Shown here: one piece after another, positions 52,804-62,010 of the stretch
Layout: each line of letters begins with the position of its first letter
How positions within the stretch are numbered: position 1 is the first letter of the stretch
Assembly: GCA_020635535.1 (NCBI GenBank)
Contig: JACJZP010000005.1
Span: 1 to 64,000 of the forward strand
DNA length: 64,000 bases
Direction of reading: 5' to 3'
Source of the DNA: Flavobacteriales bacterium
Lineage (GTDB): Bacteria > Bacteroidota > Bacteroidia > UBA10329
The notes under the pieces: model-generated
Told to the model about the DNA's origin: nothing
Databases searched by the model: none
The model's input: the letters and a program-made list of their open reading frames with translations, nothing else
Translations under genes and position numbers: made by a program

Positions 52804-54771
52804 ATGTCCGAAAAAGTGGAAGAAAAAGAGAAGCAGGCAAAAGCATATTCGGCCGATAGTATTCAGGCCCTTGAAGGGATGGAGCACGTAAGGATGCGTC
52901 CATCCATGTACATTGGAGATGTGGGTCTGCGCGGCCTTCATCACTTGGTGTACGAGGTAGTAGATAACTCCATTGATGAGGCCCTTGCGGGACATTGTGA
53001 TACCATTACGGTGGCCATTACACCATCCAACGGTATCCGTGTGCGAGATAACGGTCGTGGTATCCCTGTTGATATTCATAAAAAGGAAGGTGTTTCTGCC
53101 CTTGAGGTGGTTATGACCAAGATCGGGGCTGGTGGTAAGTTCGATAAAGACTCTTACAAGGTTTCGGGTGGTCTTCACGGGGTTGGTGTTTCCTGTGTGA
53201 ATGCACTTTCTAAACACCTTCGCGCTACTGTTTACCGAGATGGAAAGATCTGGGAGCAGGAGTACAGCCAAGGAAAGCGTTTAGCTCCGGTAGAGGAGAA
53301 GGGAACAACGGATTATCGCGGTACAGAAGTTGAGTTTGAACCGGATCCTCAGATCTTTGAATTGCGTGAGTACAATTATGATACGCTTGCTGCCAGAATG
53401 CGTGAGTTGGCCTTTTTGAATAAAGGGCTGACAATAACCATGACTGACGAGCGCGTTACGGACGAAAAAGGCGAACATCCTACCGAGAAGTTCTATTCAG
53501 AACTCGGTCTTCAAGAGTTCGTTACGTTCTTGGATGGCAACCGTGAGAAGTTGATTGAGGATGTGATCAGTATTGAGGGCGAGAAGAGCGGAATTCCAGT
53601 TGAGGTGGCCATGGTTTATAATACCGGGTTTACGGAGAACATTCACTCTTACGTGAACAATATCAATACACATGAAGGTGGAACGCATCTTTCTGGTTTC
53701 CGCAGAGGTTTGACCAACACACTGAAGAAGTATGCAGAGACATCTGGAATGCTTGACAAGCTAAAGTTCGAGATTTCCGGAGATGACTTCCGAGAAGGTC
53801 TGACTGCTATCATTTCTGTGAAAGTAGGGGAGCCTCAATTTGAAGGACAAACCAAAACCAAGTTGGGTAACCGAGAAGTTACTGCTCCAGTGAGTCAGGC
53901 TGTCAGCGAAATGCTGGAGAATTATCTGGAGGAGCATCCGAACGATGCGAGAACCATTGTTCAGAAGGTGATTCTTGCAGCAACTGCTCGTCATGCGGCC
54001 AGAAAGGCGCGCGAGATGGTCCAGCGTAAGAATGTGTTAACGGGAACAGGCCTTCCTGGAAAGCTGTCTGATTGTTCTGACAAGGATCCAGAGCGTTGCG
54101 AGTTGTTCTTGGTTGAGGGAGATTCTGCGGGTGGTACAGCCAAGCAGGGGCGTGATAGGAACTTTCAGGCCATACTGCCACTTCGCGGTAAGATTCTGAA
54201 CGTTGAGAAGGCGATGCAACACAAGGCTTTCGAAAATGAGGAGATCAAGAACATGTACACAGCGCTTGGTGTGACCATCGGTACCGAGGAAGATGAGCGT
54301 GCTCTGAACATGGAAAAGCTCCGTTATCACAAGATCATCATCATGTGTGATGCGGATGTCGATGGTTCTCACATTGCAACGTTGATTCTCACCTTCTTCT
54401 TCCGCTACATGCGTGAGTTAGTGGAAAGTGGTTACCTCTATATCGCTGCGCCACCACTTTATTTGGTAAAGAAAGGTGCCAAGCAGGAGTACTGCTGGAA
54501 CGATGACCAACGGGATGCTGCTGTTCTACGCCTCAAAGGAGAAGGTAAGGAGAGTTCAGTAGGAGTGCAGCGTTATAAAGGTCTTGGAGAGATGAATGCT
54601 GAGCAGCTTTGGGAAACCACCATGGATCCAAGCTACAGAACATTGCGTAAGGTGACCATTGAGAATGCAGCAGAGGCAGATAGAATCTTCTCAATGCTAA
54701 TGGGTGATGATGTACCACCTAGAAGAGAATTCATTGAAAAGAACGCGAAATATGCCAAGATTGATGCATAA
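52804..54771 (+). CDS. gyrB: DNA gyrase subunit B
   Basis: 655-residue ATPase subunit of gyrase, which introduces negative supercoils. GHKL ATP site EVVDNSIDEALAGHC with DNGRGIPVDIH and GGLHGVGVSCVNALS; transducer QTKTKLGNREV; TOPRIM EGDSAGGTAKQGRDR and metal-binding DADVDGSHI; C-terminal QRYKGLGEMNAEQLWETTMDP. This length is usual for Bacteroidota GyrB, and the QTKTKLG...NRKFQA-type motifs distinguish it from ParE. Strong terminator downstream. Confidence 0.96.
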   Translation: MSEKVEEKEKQAKAYSADSIQALEGMEHVRMRPSMYIGDVGLRGLHHLVYEVVDNSIDEALAGHCDTITVAITPSNGIRVRDNGRGIPVDIHKKEGVSALEVVMTKIGAGGKFDKDSYKVSGGLHGVGVSCVNALSKHLRATVYRDGKIWEQEYSQGKRLAPVEEKGTTDYRGTEVEFEPDPQIFELREYNYDTLAARMRELAFLNKGLTITMTDERVTDEKGEHPTEKFYSELGLQEFVTFLDGNREKLIEDVISIEGEKSGIPVEVAMVYNTGFTENIHSYVNNINTHEGGTHLSGFRRGLTNTLKKYAETSGMLDKLKFEISGDDFREGLTAIISVKVGEPQFEGQTKTKLGNREVTAPVSQAVSEMLENYLEEHPNDARTIVQKVILAATARHAARKAREMVQRKNVLTGTGLPGKLSDCSDKDPERCELFLVEGDSAGGTAKQGRDRNFQAILPLRGKILNVEKAMQHKAFENEEIKNMYTALGVTIGTEEDERALNMEKLRYHKIIIMCDADVDGSHIATLILTFFFRYMRELVESGYLYIAAPPLYLVKKGAKQEYCWNDDQRDAAVLRLKGEGKESSVGVQRYKGLGEMNAEQLWETTMDPSYRTLRKVTIENAAEADRIFSMLMGDDVPPRREFIEKNAKYAKIDA

Positions 54772-54790
54772 CGAGCAACGCGTATAAACG

Positions 54791-54825
54791 AAAAAGCCCG
54801 ATTGTAGATTCAATCGGGCTTTATT
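54791..54825. terminator. Bidirectional intrinsic terminator after gyrB
   Basis: 12-base stem AAAGCCCGATTG/CAATCGGGCTTT (54793-54804 with 54811-54822), flanked by A and T runs on both sides. Serves gyrB (plus) and the small secreted gene (minus). Confidence 0.9.
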
Positions 54826-54843
54826 ATTTGAACTTATTTAGAA

Positions 54844-55122
54844 TTATTGAGGAGTAGCAGCCTCCTTTGAATTAACAACTTTTCGTTCACCTCTTCGCCT
54901 CTCCATTAATTCGCGGTTAGGAATAGCTGAATCCTTATCAGAAGTGTTTTCAGAAGAGTTGATTCTTTCTGCTTTCTCTACCTTTTCAGGGCTGACGGTA
55001 TACTCACTTGTGGAACGTTCAACAGTTGGTTGATTTCTTGATGCCTCAGTTTTTTCTGCCGACTGAGCCAGTGCAGAAACACCAATAAACAGAGAAACAG
55101 CAATTGAAAGCGTGGTCTTCAT
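54844..55122 (-). CDS. Small secreted hydrophilic protein
   Basis: 92 residues. The signal peptide ends SALAQ; the mature part (~72 residues) is highly polar, rich in Ser, Glu, Lys and Arg, likely disordered, with RELMERRRGERKVV near the end. No sorting domain or cysteine. It follows the collagen-like gene after 18 bases and probably shares its transcript. Function unknown. Confidence 0.65.
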   Translation of the reverse strand: MKTTLSIAVSLFIGVSALAQSAEKTEASRNQPTVERSTSEYTVSPEKVEKAERINSSENTSDKDSAIPNRELMERRRGERKVVNSKEAATPQ

Positions 55123-55140
55123 TGTAAACTGAATACGGGG

Positions 55141-56232
55141 TTAGTAACAGATTACACTAATGGTACGGTGATGCGTTCCATTGGTAGCCGTGGCCGGTTC
55201 GTTATATATAGTACCAGTATAAAGACCTGATCTCATCCACTGCAAAGTAAGAGTATGAGAAACATTTGCTGTAACAGTTACGGGCTTGCTGAATGCAAGA
55301 GACCAAGTTGTTGCTACACCATCAATGTCATCATAATCTTCTCCTACTGTATTGGCTCCACCAATCGGTGTTCCATCGAGAAGTACCCTTGCATAAACGT
55401 TTTGAATTGGGAAGGATTGAGGATCAGAACGACCTGATAACGTCATCATCACTAAGGCATTAGAGGTGCTTGGTGTGAAGGTTAAGGATAAACCTGTATT
55501 AGTGAATGTAGTGGAATTCATGCTAATATCAGTAGTTCCAGTTGCGCTGAAAACCTGAGAACCAGGTCCAGCAGGCCCAGTCGGCCCAACAGGACCTTGC
55601 GTACCAGCCGTTCCTTGCGCACCAGTTGGGCCTTGAGGTCCAGTTGAGCCATTAGCACCAGCAGGTCCAGTTGGTCCAGTAACTCCATTAGCACCAGCAG
55701 GTCCAGTCGGTCCCGTAGCACCAGCAGCACCAGTTGGTCCAGCAGGCCCAGTAGCTCCAGCAGGTCCGTTAGCTCCTATAGGTCCAGTGGCACCATTTGC
55801 TCCCGCAGGTCCAGCAGGCCCAGCAGGCCCTGTCGGTCCCGTTGCGCCATTAGCACCAGCAGGTCCATTGGCTCCGTTAGCACCAGTTGGTCCAGCAGGG
55901 CCTGTGGGGCCAGTAGGACCGAAATTGCCAAGACCTCCAATACAAACCCATTGGGCGTCATTCTCATCCCAGTAGCAGAATTGGTCAAGGTCAGTATCAT
56001 AAACCATCAAACCATCAGAACCAATAATTGGGTTTACCGCTAATCGTTGCAGCGTATTCAAACGAGGAACTAAGAGTCCTTTGTCAGTAGAAGATATGTC
56101 AAGAATCGCATTCTCATGCGGTGTAGAAGTACCAATACCAACATTGTTGTACTGTGCAAAGACGGAAGTTCCAAATACCAACGATAAAATGGAAACTACA
56201 AACAGTGACTTTGAAGTAAGTTTTAGGTTCAT
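55141..56232 (-). CDS. Collagen-like repeat secreted protein
   Basis: 363 residues: signal peptide ending SVFAQ, an N-terminal head (NVGIGTSTPHENAILDISS, KGLLVPRLNTLQRL) of the type seen in many Bacteroidota fibre-like proteins, 40 uninterrupted Gly-X-Y triplets (GPT, GPA, GAN, GAT predominate), and a C-terminal beta domain of ~130 residues (DISMNSTTFTNTGLSLTF ... RTISVICY). The triplets should form a trimeric triple helix, with the C-terminal domain as trimer cap or ligand-binding head. The ATG at 56232 starts a good signal peptide; the frame 8 codons longer is rejected. No sorting domain. Confidence 0.9.
   Translation of the reverse strand: MNLKLTSKSLFVVSILSLVFGTSVFAQYNNVGIGTSTPHENAILDISSTDKGLLVPRLNTLQRLAVNPIIGSDGLMVYDTDLDQFCYWDENDAQWVCIGGLGNFGPTGPTGPAGPTGANGANGPAGANGATGPTGPAGPAGPAGANGATGPIGANGPAGATGPAGPTGAAGATGPTGPAGANGVTGPTGPAGANGSTGPQGPTGAQGTAGTQGPVGPTGPAGPGSQVFSATGTTDISMNSTTFTNTGLSLTFTPSTSNALVMMTLSGRSDPQSFPIQNVYARVLLDGTPIGGANTVGEDYDDIDGVATTWSLAFSKPVTVTANVSHTLTLQWMRSGLYTGTIYNEPATATNGTHHRTISVICY
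55561..55920 (-). repeat. GXY-coding DNA repeat region
   Basis: 360 bases encoding 40 collagen triplets, made of variations on a 9-base unit (GGTCCAGCA-like on the plus strand). Near-identical 18-27 base segments recur, so the array is prone to length change. Confidence 0.85.
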
Positions 56233-56253
56233 GCTATGGGGGTTAATAAGCGT

Positions 56254-56261
56254 CAAATGTA
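56254..56261 (-). promoter_or_regulatory. -7 promoter box for the collagen-like gene
   Basis: TACATTTG on the minus strand, an exact consensus octamer, 21 bases before the ATG at 56232. Confidence 0.45.
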
Positions 56262-56335
56262 ATTAAAAGTCTATTATGTATTATACAGAAGAGACGGAAT
56301 GGAATTGTTCTAACGAATACTCATAAAGACTATTC

Positions 56336-59300
56336 TTACCTCACCAATGATACGTGTCCAAAATACTGGTGACTGTTGCCTTTTACATCGTCTAGCTTGA
56401 TTTTCCATACATATACGGCCATCTCCACCTGTTGTCCTTTGTAGGTGCCGTTCCATGGTTCATTAATGTTCTCTGTGTAGTATATCAACTCACCCCATCT
56501 ATCGAATATGGACATTTGATAAGTGCTCCAATCAATACCTTCTCCATACCCTCTGAAATAGTCGTTCCGTCCATCATCATTCGGGGTAAAAGCATTCGGA
56601 ACATAGAACATGAAATCCGGTTCTACTATCAATTCCCTATATGTGATGTCTACACACCCTTTGTCGGTAACCACCTGTAAACTGATAACGAAAGTGCCTG
56701 TATCACCATACTGATGCATTGGATTCTGTTGCGTTGAGAATTCGCCATCTCCGAAGTTCCAATTCCAGTTAACCAGATTTCCGGTCGAATAATCACTGAA
56801 GTCTACTTCGGCATTCAGGAGATTGACAACATCTGGGTTGAGATCAAAACTGGCGGTTGGCAGCGGGAACACGTTTACAAAATTTGAATAGACCGTGTCG
56901 GTAAGACAGCCTTCAGCAGTGGTAATACTTAAGCTTACATCATAACTACCTGCGTTGGCGTACTCATGGATAGGTTCTGCAACGTTTGAGGTGTTTGAAT
57001 TTGCCTGCGGGTCGCCAAAATTCCAGCTCCAAGCAAGGGGTGTGGGTTGAGTTTGGTCTGAAAAGTTCACCACCAGAGGTTCGCATCCACTATCTGGAAG
57101 AGCAACAATTTCAATCAATGGAAGCTGATGAACCGTGACTGTACTTGAGGCAAAGGCAGGTGGAGTCGTACAGCCATCAGTTACCATAAAATCGAAGGTA
57201 GTGGTTACTGTTGGTTGGGTATCTATAGGAAGCGTTATTGGATTGACCACATCTGGTAGAAGAAATACATTGTAATTTCCATCTCCACCTCCAATAATAA
57301 GGTCGATAGTGGCGGTGTCATACGGACAAATGCTGGTATCGGGACTTAATAATGGTCGAAGAACATCCAGGCTAAGTGGAGGTAAGACTTCTATCGTAAC
57401 GTTCTTCGGGGCTGATGTACATCCATTGGCATCGGTTACCACCAAGGTGTAAGTTGTGCTAACCTCAGGCATAACAGTTGGGCTGGTGGCGTTGGGAATC
57501 AAGGAAGGGTCAGCTGGATTTGCTGTCCACAGATATGTGCCATATGGTGGAGTTCCTCCAACCACGTTGGCAGAAAGTACCGCTGATTGGCCAATACATA
57601 CTTGGTTAACATCCGAACTGACCTGAACCTGAACTTCGGTGGGGCCGCCAATGGTTACGTTAATAACTTGCGTACAACCATCCTGGTCTGAAACCAAGAT
57701 CTCATAATCGTTTTGACAAAGAGTGTTGCTTGAACTGCCGTTTGCAACGTTCGGTGTCCAAGCATAGCTGTAAGGCCCCAACCCATCAGGCTGGATATCA
57801 ATTTGACCATCGCATGCGTTAAAGCAGGTTTCATCTTCAGAGTTCAGCACATAATTGAAGGTTATTGGCTGTGAAATGATAAATGTTGAATCGAGACTAC
57901 AGCCGGTATTGTCAGTAACGGTGACAGTAACACTGCCAGCGCCCAAATTGCTTTCTATAGCTGAGTTTCCTCCGCTTGTCCAGCTGTAGGTATAAGGAGC
58001 CACCCCTCCCTGAGGAGCCACAACAATTTCACCATCCGATGCCCCACATGCTGCGTCTGTGATCACTGCGGGTATACTCATCAACGAGAACGTAATTTCT
58101 ACATCATCTGAGGCAACACAACCATTTCCGTTGTCTTCAGTCCAAGTAAATGTGTGGGTGCCGGCAGTTGGTACGGTTACCGTTGCATTGGGGTCGTTGG
58201 CATTTGGCGTAAAGCTGGTACCAGCGGGTCCTCCGCTCCAGGTTCCGGAACCATAACTTGGGGTTGCTTGCAACTGATAAGATAGGATACAGGTTTGAAC
58301 ATCCGTCCCCGCGTTTGCAATTGGAAGTGCCACAAATGGTCCACCGGTAACCGTTATAGGACACCCGTTTTCGTCCGTTATATCGAACGAATAGTTATCA
58401 CCATTCTGTAATCCGTCAATCACAATATCACCGCCATCTGAACAAGTGGTGTTTACAAAGCTTGCGCTAGCAGGTTGAAGGTTGGATGCTGTAAAGTTGC
58501 CGCCAAAGACCTCGGGATAACCACCACTTACAGTTACGGTTACCGTATTTGTCTGGCAATCTGGTGTAACGTTGGTTACGATTGGAGGTAGGTAATTGAC
58601 AGAAGTTACTGTTCCCAACGCCCAGCAGTTTGAATTGATGATGTAATTGGGAGTAATAGGGTCAAAGTGATATAAGGTTATTGGCGCATAATAGAGCTGG
58701 TTGTTGGGGAAGGTACCTGGAGGGAATTGCGCGAAAATTGAGTTAGGGTCATTAATATCACCCATGCTGCCATCGCTTGGTATGATGCCGACTAAACAAG
58801 GGTCGCTTCCTGGAAATATTCCTGGAGTTGGAGGGCAGGCATAAAGTAAGTAGGTATATGCCGGTTGATAAGGGAACTGATTGCCATTGCCGTCAATCAG
58901 TGGGCCTTCGTCATCGGGGAATGAAAAATCGTTGTTGCTTACAATGTCCAATTGATCACCATCGCACAGAATAAATTCGTTTATCCCATTGCCTGTTATC
59001 GTAGCGGTAGTTGTTCCGCCCTGTGCAGAACAACCGCATATAATGGTTTGCGTTTGCTCGCATGTTGGAAAATCCGAGAAATAATAGGTTATCACGTAAC
59101 TTGAGGCTGCTGGGTCTAATCCTGTTACCTGCCACGCCTCCGGACTGTTGAAAGGTGGTTGAATATTCGTGGTCTGCGTGCTGGTTCCATCGTTAATTTC
59201 TATAACAATTGTTCCCGTAGCAGGCGGATTATTGAATTCTATTGTTCCGTCAACTTCTCCAGATCCGGATACACAGTTTGCCTCATAGTAGGTGATGGTA

Positions 59301-61462
59301 GGTGGGGCCGTAAATGTGGTAGTGATGTTACAATTCTGGTCATCGGTAAACACTGCCCCGAAATCACAGCCAAGACCATCTTGCGGTAAGCCTGTGTAAG
59401 TAAATGTTAAAGGACTGGTAAATGGCGGATTGAATACCTGCTGGTTAAGAAAGCAGTCGGAAACAATTAATTGACCAGTAGCTGGTGGGTCGGTAAATGT
59501 TAGTGTTCCTTCTACATCATATTGAAGAAAGCCTTGGCCTGAGGTATAGCAGTCGGTCAGCTCAATGTCCAATGAGTTCATAATGCAGCCAACGCAAGGT
59601 TCAACCACTACGTCAAAGGTTATGGATGGTCCATCTCCGCATTGGATGGTCTCAATTACTGAAACCTGTCCGCCTGTTGTGCCCCAATCAACGGTAATTG
59701 AGTTGGTTCCTTGGCCCGAAACAATGCTTGCGCCTGTCGGAACTGTCCACGTGTAGGTTGAACCAGGTGTATTTGTAACAGAGTAGACTGACCCTGTGGC
59801 ATTCTCACAAACGGGTGTTGGACCCTGAATTGGTGGTGTCTGTGGGTCGCAACAGTTCGGGTCAATGGTTATTGATACATCATCGCTTACCGTAACACAG
59901 CCAGCATTGTCTGAAGCAGTCAATGTGTAAGTTGTAGCTCCGTTAGGGCAGACCTGCGGTGTTAAAGTCGTTTCCTGACCTGCTGCCATACCTGTGGTTG
60001 GAGACCACATTACATCTGGAGTGTATTCATCAACTTCATCATCGAAGGTGATGGACCACCCATCGAATGTACCATTTCCACCAAGTAAACCATCTGTTGC
60101 AACTTCCAGAGACCAGACTCCATTGGCAGTACAGCCATTCATTGCTGTGAAAGGTTGGCTTGAATTGAATGTGCCGGTAATCGGATCAGCATTTGCCACT
60201 GACAGATCACTACCTCCAGCAGGAACAAAACATGCGTTCTGATAATATGATGGAGTTCCGAATAATCCACCCCCAGCAGGAGCCCCACCGATAGGAACAA
60301 GTTCAACTTGAGAGCCATCAGGACATATCAGTGTCAAAGAAAGAGCTTCAACTCCATCTCCTAGCGCACCGTTGAACTCCAAGAAGGAAATGCATACTTG
60401 CACAATTGAGCCAGGGTTGACGGTAGACATATTCAGATCCTGAACGTTCACGTTTACTGTAGCACCACCAAAAACAGATGCATCAAAGTCTTCTGTTTGA
60501 TTATTGGAAAAAGTAGTGATTCCTCCTGGATCATTTATAACTGATGCAGTACCGGCCAAATTGATACAGTCTCCGGGGCACAGAGACTGGTCAGAACCGG
60601 CATCTACCTGAACAACAGGGTTGGTTACAATTATCTGAATATTGTCTTGGCAATTGCCAGTGCTGGTCACCATATCCACCGTGTAAGTGGTGGTCACCAA
60701 TGGACAGACATCCGTTGGGTTTGTTCCTGGAAGTTGGGTAGTATAGCCGTCATGTTGCCAAGTGTACTGTACGTTAGGGTCGTTAACAATTATCTCCACA
60801 TTATCTATGCCCCAGTGGTCATATTCTGCACCTGAATCTGCATCTTGAAACCAACGGAATTGCACATTATTTGTGAGAGCCGCCTGTGGTATTTCAAAGC
60901 ACCAATTGTTCCAGTTAATGTATTGTGGGTCATAACCACCGTTGGGATCGAAATATTCTATGGTTACCCAAGTATTACCTCCGTCTGTTGAGTATTGCAG
61001 ATAGACACCTTCCTGTGGTTCATCCGGTCCTTCGCAGGGTGATGCATCTCCCTGTTCAGCAAACAGCATATCGAAACAGATGGTTCCACCAGCAGGAGCC
61101 GTTGCGGGACCAAAATCAAGCGGCAATGTTTCGAGTGAGCGGGGAGCTGAAGACTGGTCGCCCATCCAAAGGTGCGTAGTACCGTCCACGCCATTAGGGC
61201 TACAAGGATTATTAAAAGAGGCCTGCTGCGTAAAAGCCCAACCTGTAGGTTGGCCTGAGTTAAAATCTTCTTGGAAACTGATGTTACCACTCGTAGAACC
61301 AAAATGTGAAAGCGTAACGCATTCTCCACAGGTTATTTCGCTCAGGGTGGCGTTAGCAGTTACATCGCATTGGGCAAATGAGGTTTTACCAAAACCAAGG
61401 CCAACAGCCAACGACAATATCCAGTTGAATCTTCTTATGAACGCTTTGATGCTCGGCTTCAC
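56336..61462 (-). CDS. Giant surface protein: jelly-roll, P-domain, SprB-like and PKD modules, type B domain
   Basis: 1708 residues: signal peptide ending SFAQ, a reelin/MAM-like jelly-roll domain (about 55-225, SFQEDFNSGQPTGW...HWGIDNVEII), and a proprotein-convertase P-domain-like module (about 310-470, VCISFLEFNGALGDGVEALSLTLICPDGS, GTFDGWSITFDD). Beta modules with paired cysteines follow, then SprB-like repeats (ACGASDGEIVVAPQGGVAPYTYSW), a PKD pair and a type B C-terminal domain (FTPNDDGRNDYF...IFDRWGELIYY). Start GTG at 61460-61462 overlaps the TGA of the upstream gene. Predicted T9SS export and adhesion or matrix role; no catalytic site is seen. Confidence 0.88.
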   Translation of the reverse strand: MKPSIKAFIRRFNWILSLAVGLGFGKTSFAQCDVTANATLSEITCGECVTLSHFGSTSGNISFQEDFNSGQPTGWAFTQQASFNNPCSPNGVDGTTHLWMGDQSSAPRSLETLPLDFGPATAPAGGTICFDMLFAEQGDASPCEGPDEPQEGVYLQYSTDGGNTWVTIEYFDPNGGYDPQYINWNNWCFEIPQAALTNNVQFRWFQDADSGAEYDHWGIDNVEIIVNDPNVQYTWQHDGYTTQLPGTNPTDVCPLVTTTYTVDMVTSTGNCQDNIQIIVTNPVVQVDAGSDQSLCPGDCINLAGTASVINDPGGITTFSNNQTEDFDASVFGGATVNVNVQDLNMSTVNPGSIVQVCISFLEFNGALGDGVEALSLTLICPDGSQVELVPIGGAPAGGGLFGTPSYYQNACFVPAGGSDLSVANADPITGTFNSSQPFTAMNGCTANGVWSLEVATDGLLGGNGTFDGWSITFDDEVDEYTPDVMWSPTTGMAAGQETTLTPQVCPNGATTYTLTASDNAGCVTVSDDVSITIDPNCCDPQTPPIQGPTPVCENATGSVYSVTNTPGSTYTWTVPTGASIVSGQGTNSITVDWGTTGGQVSVIETIQCGDGPSITFDVVVEPCVGCIMNSLDIELTDCYTSGQGFLQYDVEGTLTFTDPPATGQLIVSDCFLNQQVFNPPFTSPLTFTYTGLPQDGLGCDFGAVFTDDQNCNITTTFTAPPTITYYEANCVSGSGEVDGTIEFNNPPATGTIVIEINDGTSTQTTNIQPPFNSPEAWQVTGLDPAASSYVITYYFSDFPTCEQTQTIICGCSAQGGTTTATITGNGINEFILCDGDQLDIVSNNDFSFPDDEGPLIDGNGNQFPYQPAYTYLLYACPPTPGIFPGSDPCLVGIIPSDGSMGDINDPNSIFAQFPPGTFPNNQLYYAPITLYHFDPITPNYIINSNCWALGTVTSVNYLPPIVTNVTPDCQTNTVTVTVSGGYPEVFGGNFTASNLQPASASFVNTTCSDGGDIVIDGLQNGDNYSFDITDENGCPITVTGGPFVALPIANAGTDVQTCILSYQLQATPSYGSGTWSGGPAGTSFTPNANDPNATVTVPTAGTHTFTWTEDNGNGCVASDDVEITFSLMSIPAVITDAACGASDGEIVVAPQGGVAPYTYSWTSGGNSAIESNLGAGSVTVTVTDNTGCSLDSTFIISQPITFNYVLNSEDETCFNACDGQIDIQPDGLGPYSYAWTPNVANGSSSNTLCQNDYEILVSDQDGCTQVINVTIGGPTEVQVQVSSDVNQVCIGQSAVLSANVVGGTPPYGTYLWTANPADPSLIPNATSPTVMPEVSTTYTLVVTDANGCTSAPKNVTIEVLPPLSLDVLRPLLSPDTSICPYDTATIDLIIGGGDGNYNVFLLPDVVNPITLPIDTQPTVTTTFDFMVTDGCTTPPAFASSTVTVHQLPLIEIVALPDSGCEPLVVNFSDQTQPTPLAWSWNFGDPQANSNTSNVAEPIHEYANAGSYDVSLSITTAEGCLTDTVYSNFVNVFPLPTASFDLNPDVVNLLNAEVDFSDYSTGNLVNWNWNFGDGEFSTQQNPMHQYGDTGTFVISLQVVTDKGCVDITYRELIVEPDFMFYVPNAFTPNDDGRNDYFRGYGEGIDWSTYQMSIFDRWGELIYYTENINEPWNGTYKGQQVEMAVYVWKIKLDDVKGNSHQYFGHVSLVR

Positions 61463-61887
61463 TGTTTTTCAATTTGAATGTCAACAAGTTCAAAATGAGT
61501 GAGTTGCCTCACATTCTTCAGGTCTATCATTTTGACAAAGACCCTGAGTCCATTGCTTTCAGCACAGTTTCCCGAAATTGTTTCTCCAGGGTTCAGTTTG
61601 GCCTCTACAACATACTCCTCAGATGTTGAAGAGCAACTGATGCATTTGCCATCATACCAAAGATTTTTCTTGAAGCGAATAGTAATCGCATCCTCTGATG
61701 CGTTCGCCATTTCTAAGAAGCGGTAAGCCTTTGCGGTCCCGTTATGGTGGTCAGTGCATTCAGCAAGACTGGCCGAAATTCTGATGCCTCCTGAATTGTA
61801 GATCAGGTTCCCTTCAGAATCCTGTCCAAACAACCAAAATGACTGTAGCGTCAGAAAGGCCAGAACAAGGAATCTGAGGTTTTGCAT
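61459..61887 (-). CDS. Small secreted cysteine-containing protein
   Basis: 142 residues. The signal peptide ends WLFGQ; the mature domain is a beta-rich fold of ~120 residues with a CISCSS motif and other cysteines (ECTDHH, GNCAES) that may form disulfides. No sorting domain, so probably periplasmic or delivered otherwise. Coupled to the downstream giant protein by a four-base GTGA overlap, so it may assist that protein's folding or anchoring. No family recognised. Confidence 0.72.
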   Translation of the reverse strand: MQNLRFLVLAFLTLQSFWLFGQDSEGNLIYNSGGIRISASLAECTDHHNGTAKAYRFLEMANASEDAITIRFKKNLWYDGKCISCSSTSEEYVVEAKLNPGETISGNCAESNGLRVFVKMIDLKNVRQLTHFELVDIQIEKQ

Positions 61888-62010
61888 AAGGGTTGGTCAA
61901 CGGTTTATTAATAGACGGTAAACTTGATAGGAGTTGCCCGCGTGGATGCAATGTGCAAATAATAGATCTAACTTAATCTACAGGAAATGACAGATTATCC
62001 ACTTAGTGGG

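Noticed and set aside
54844..55122. Antitoxin or toxin-like assignment of the 92-residue protein
   Set aside because: It has a clear signal peptide and a disordered polar body, and no partner gene.
55787..55975. Plus-strand proline/alanine-rich ORF across the collagen repeat
   Set aside because: Antisense reading of a GXY repeat automatically gives a long open Pro-Ala frame; there is no start context or homologue pattern.
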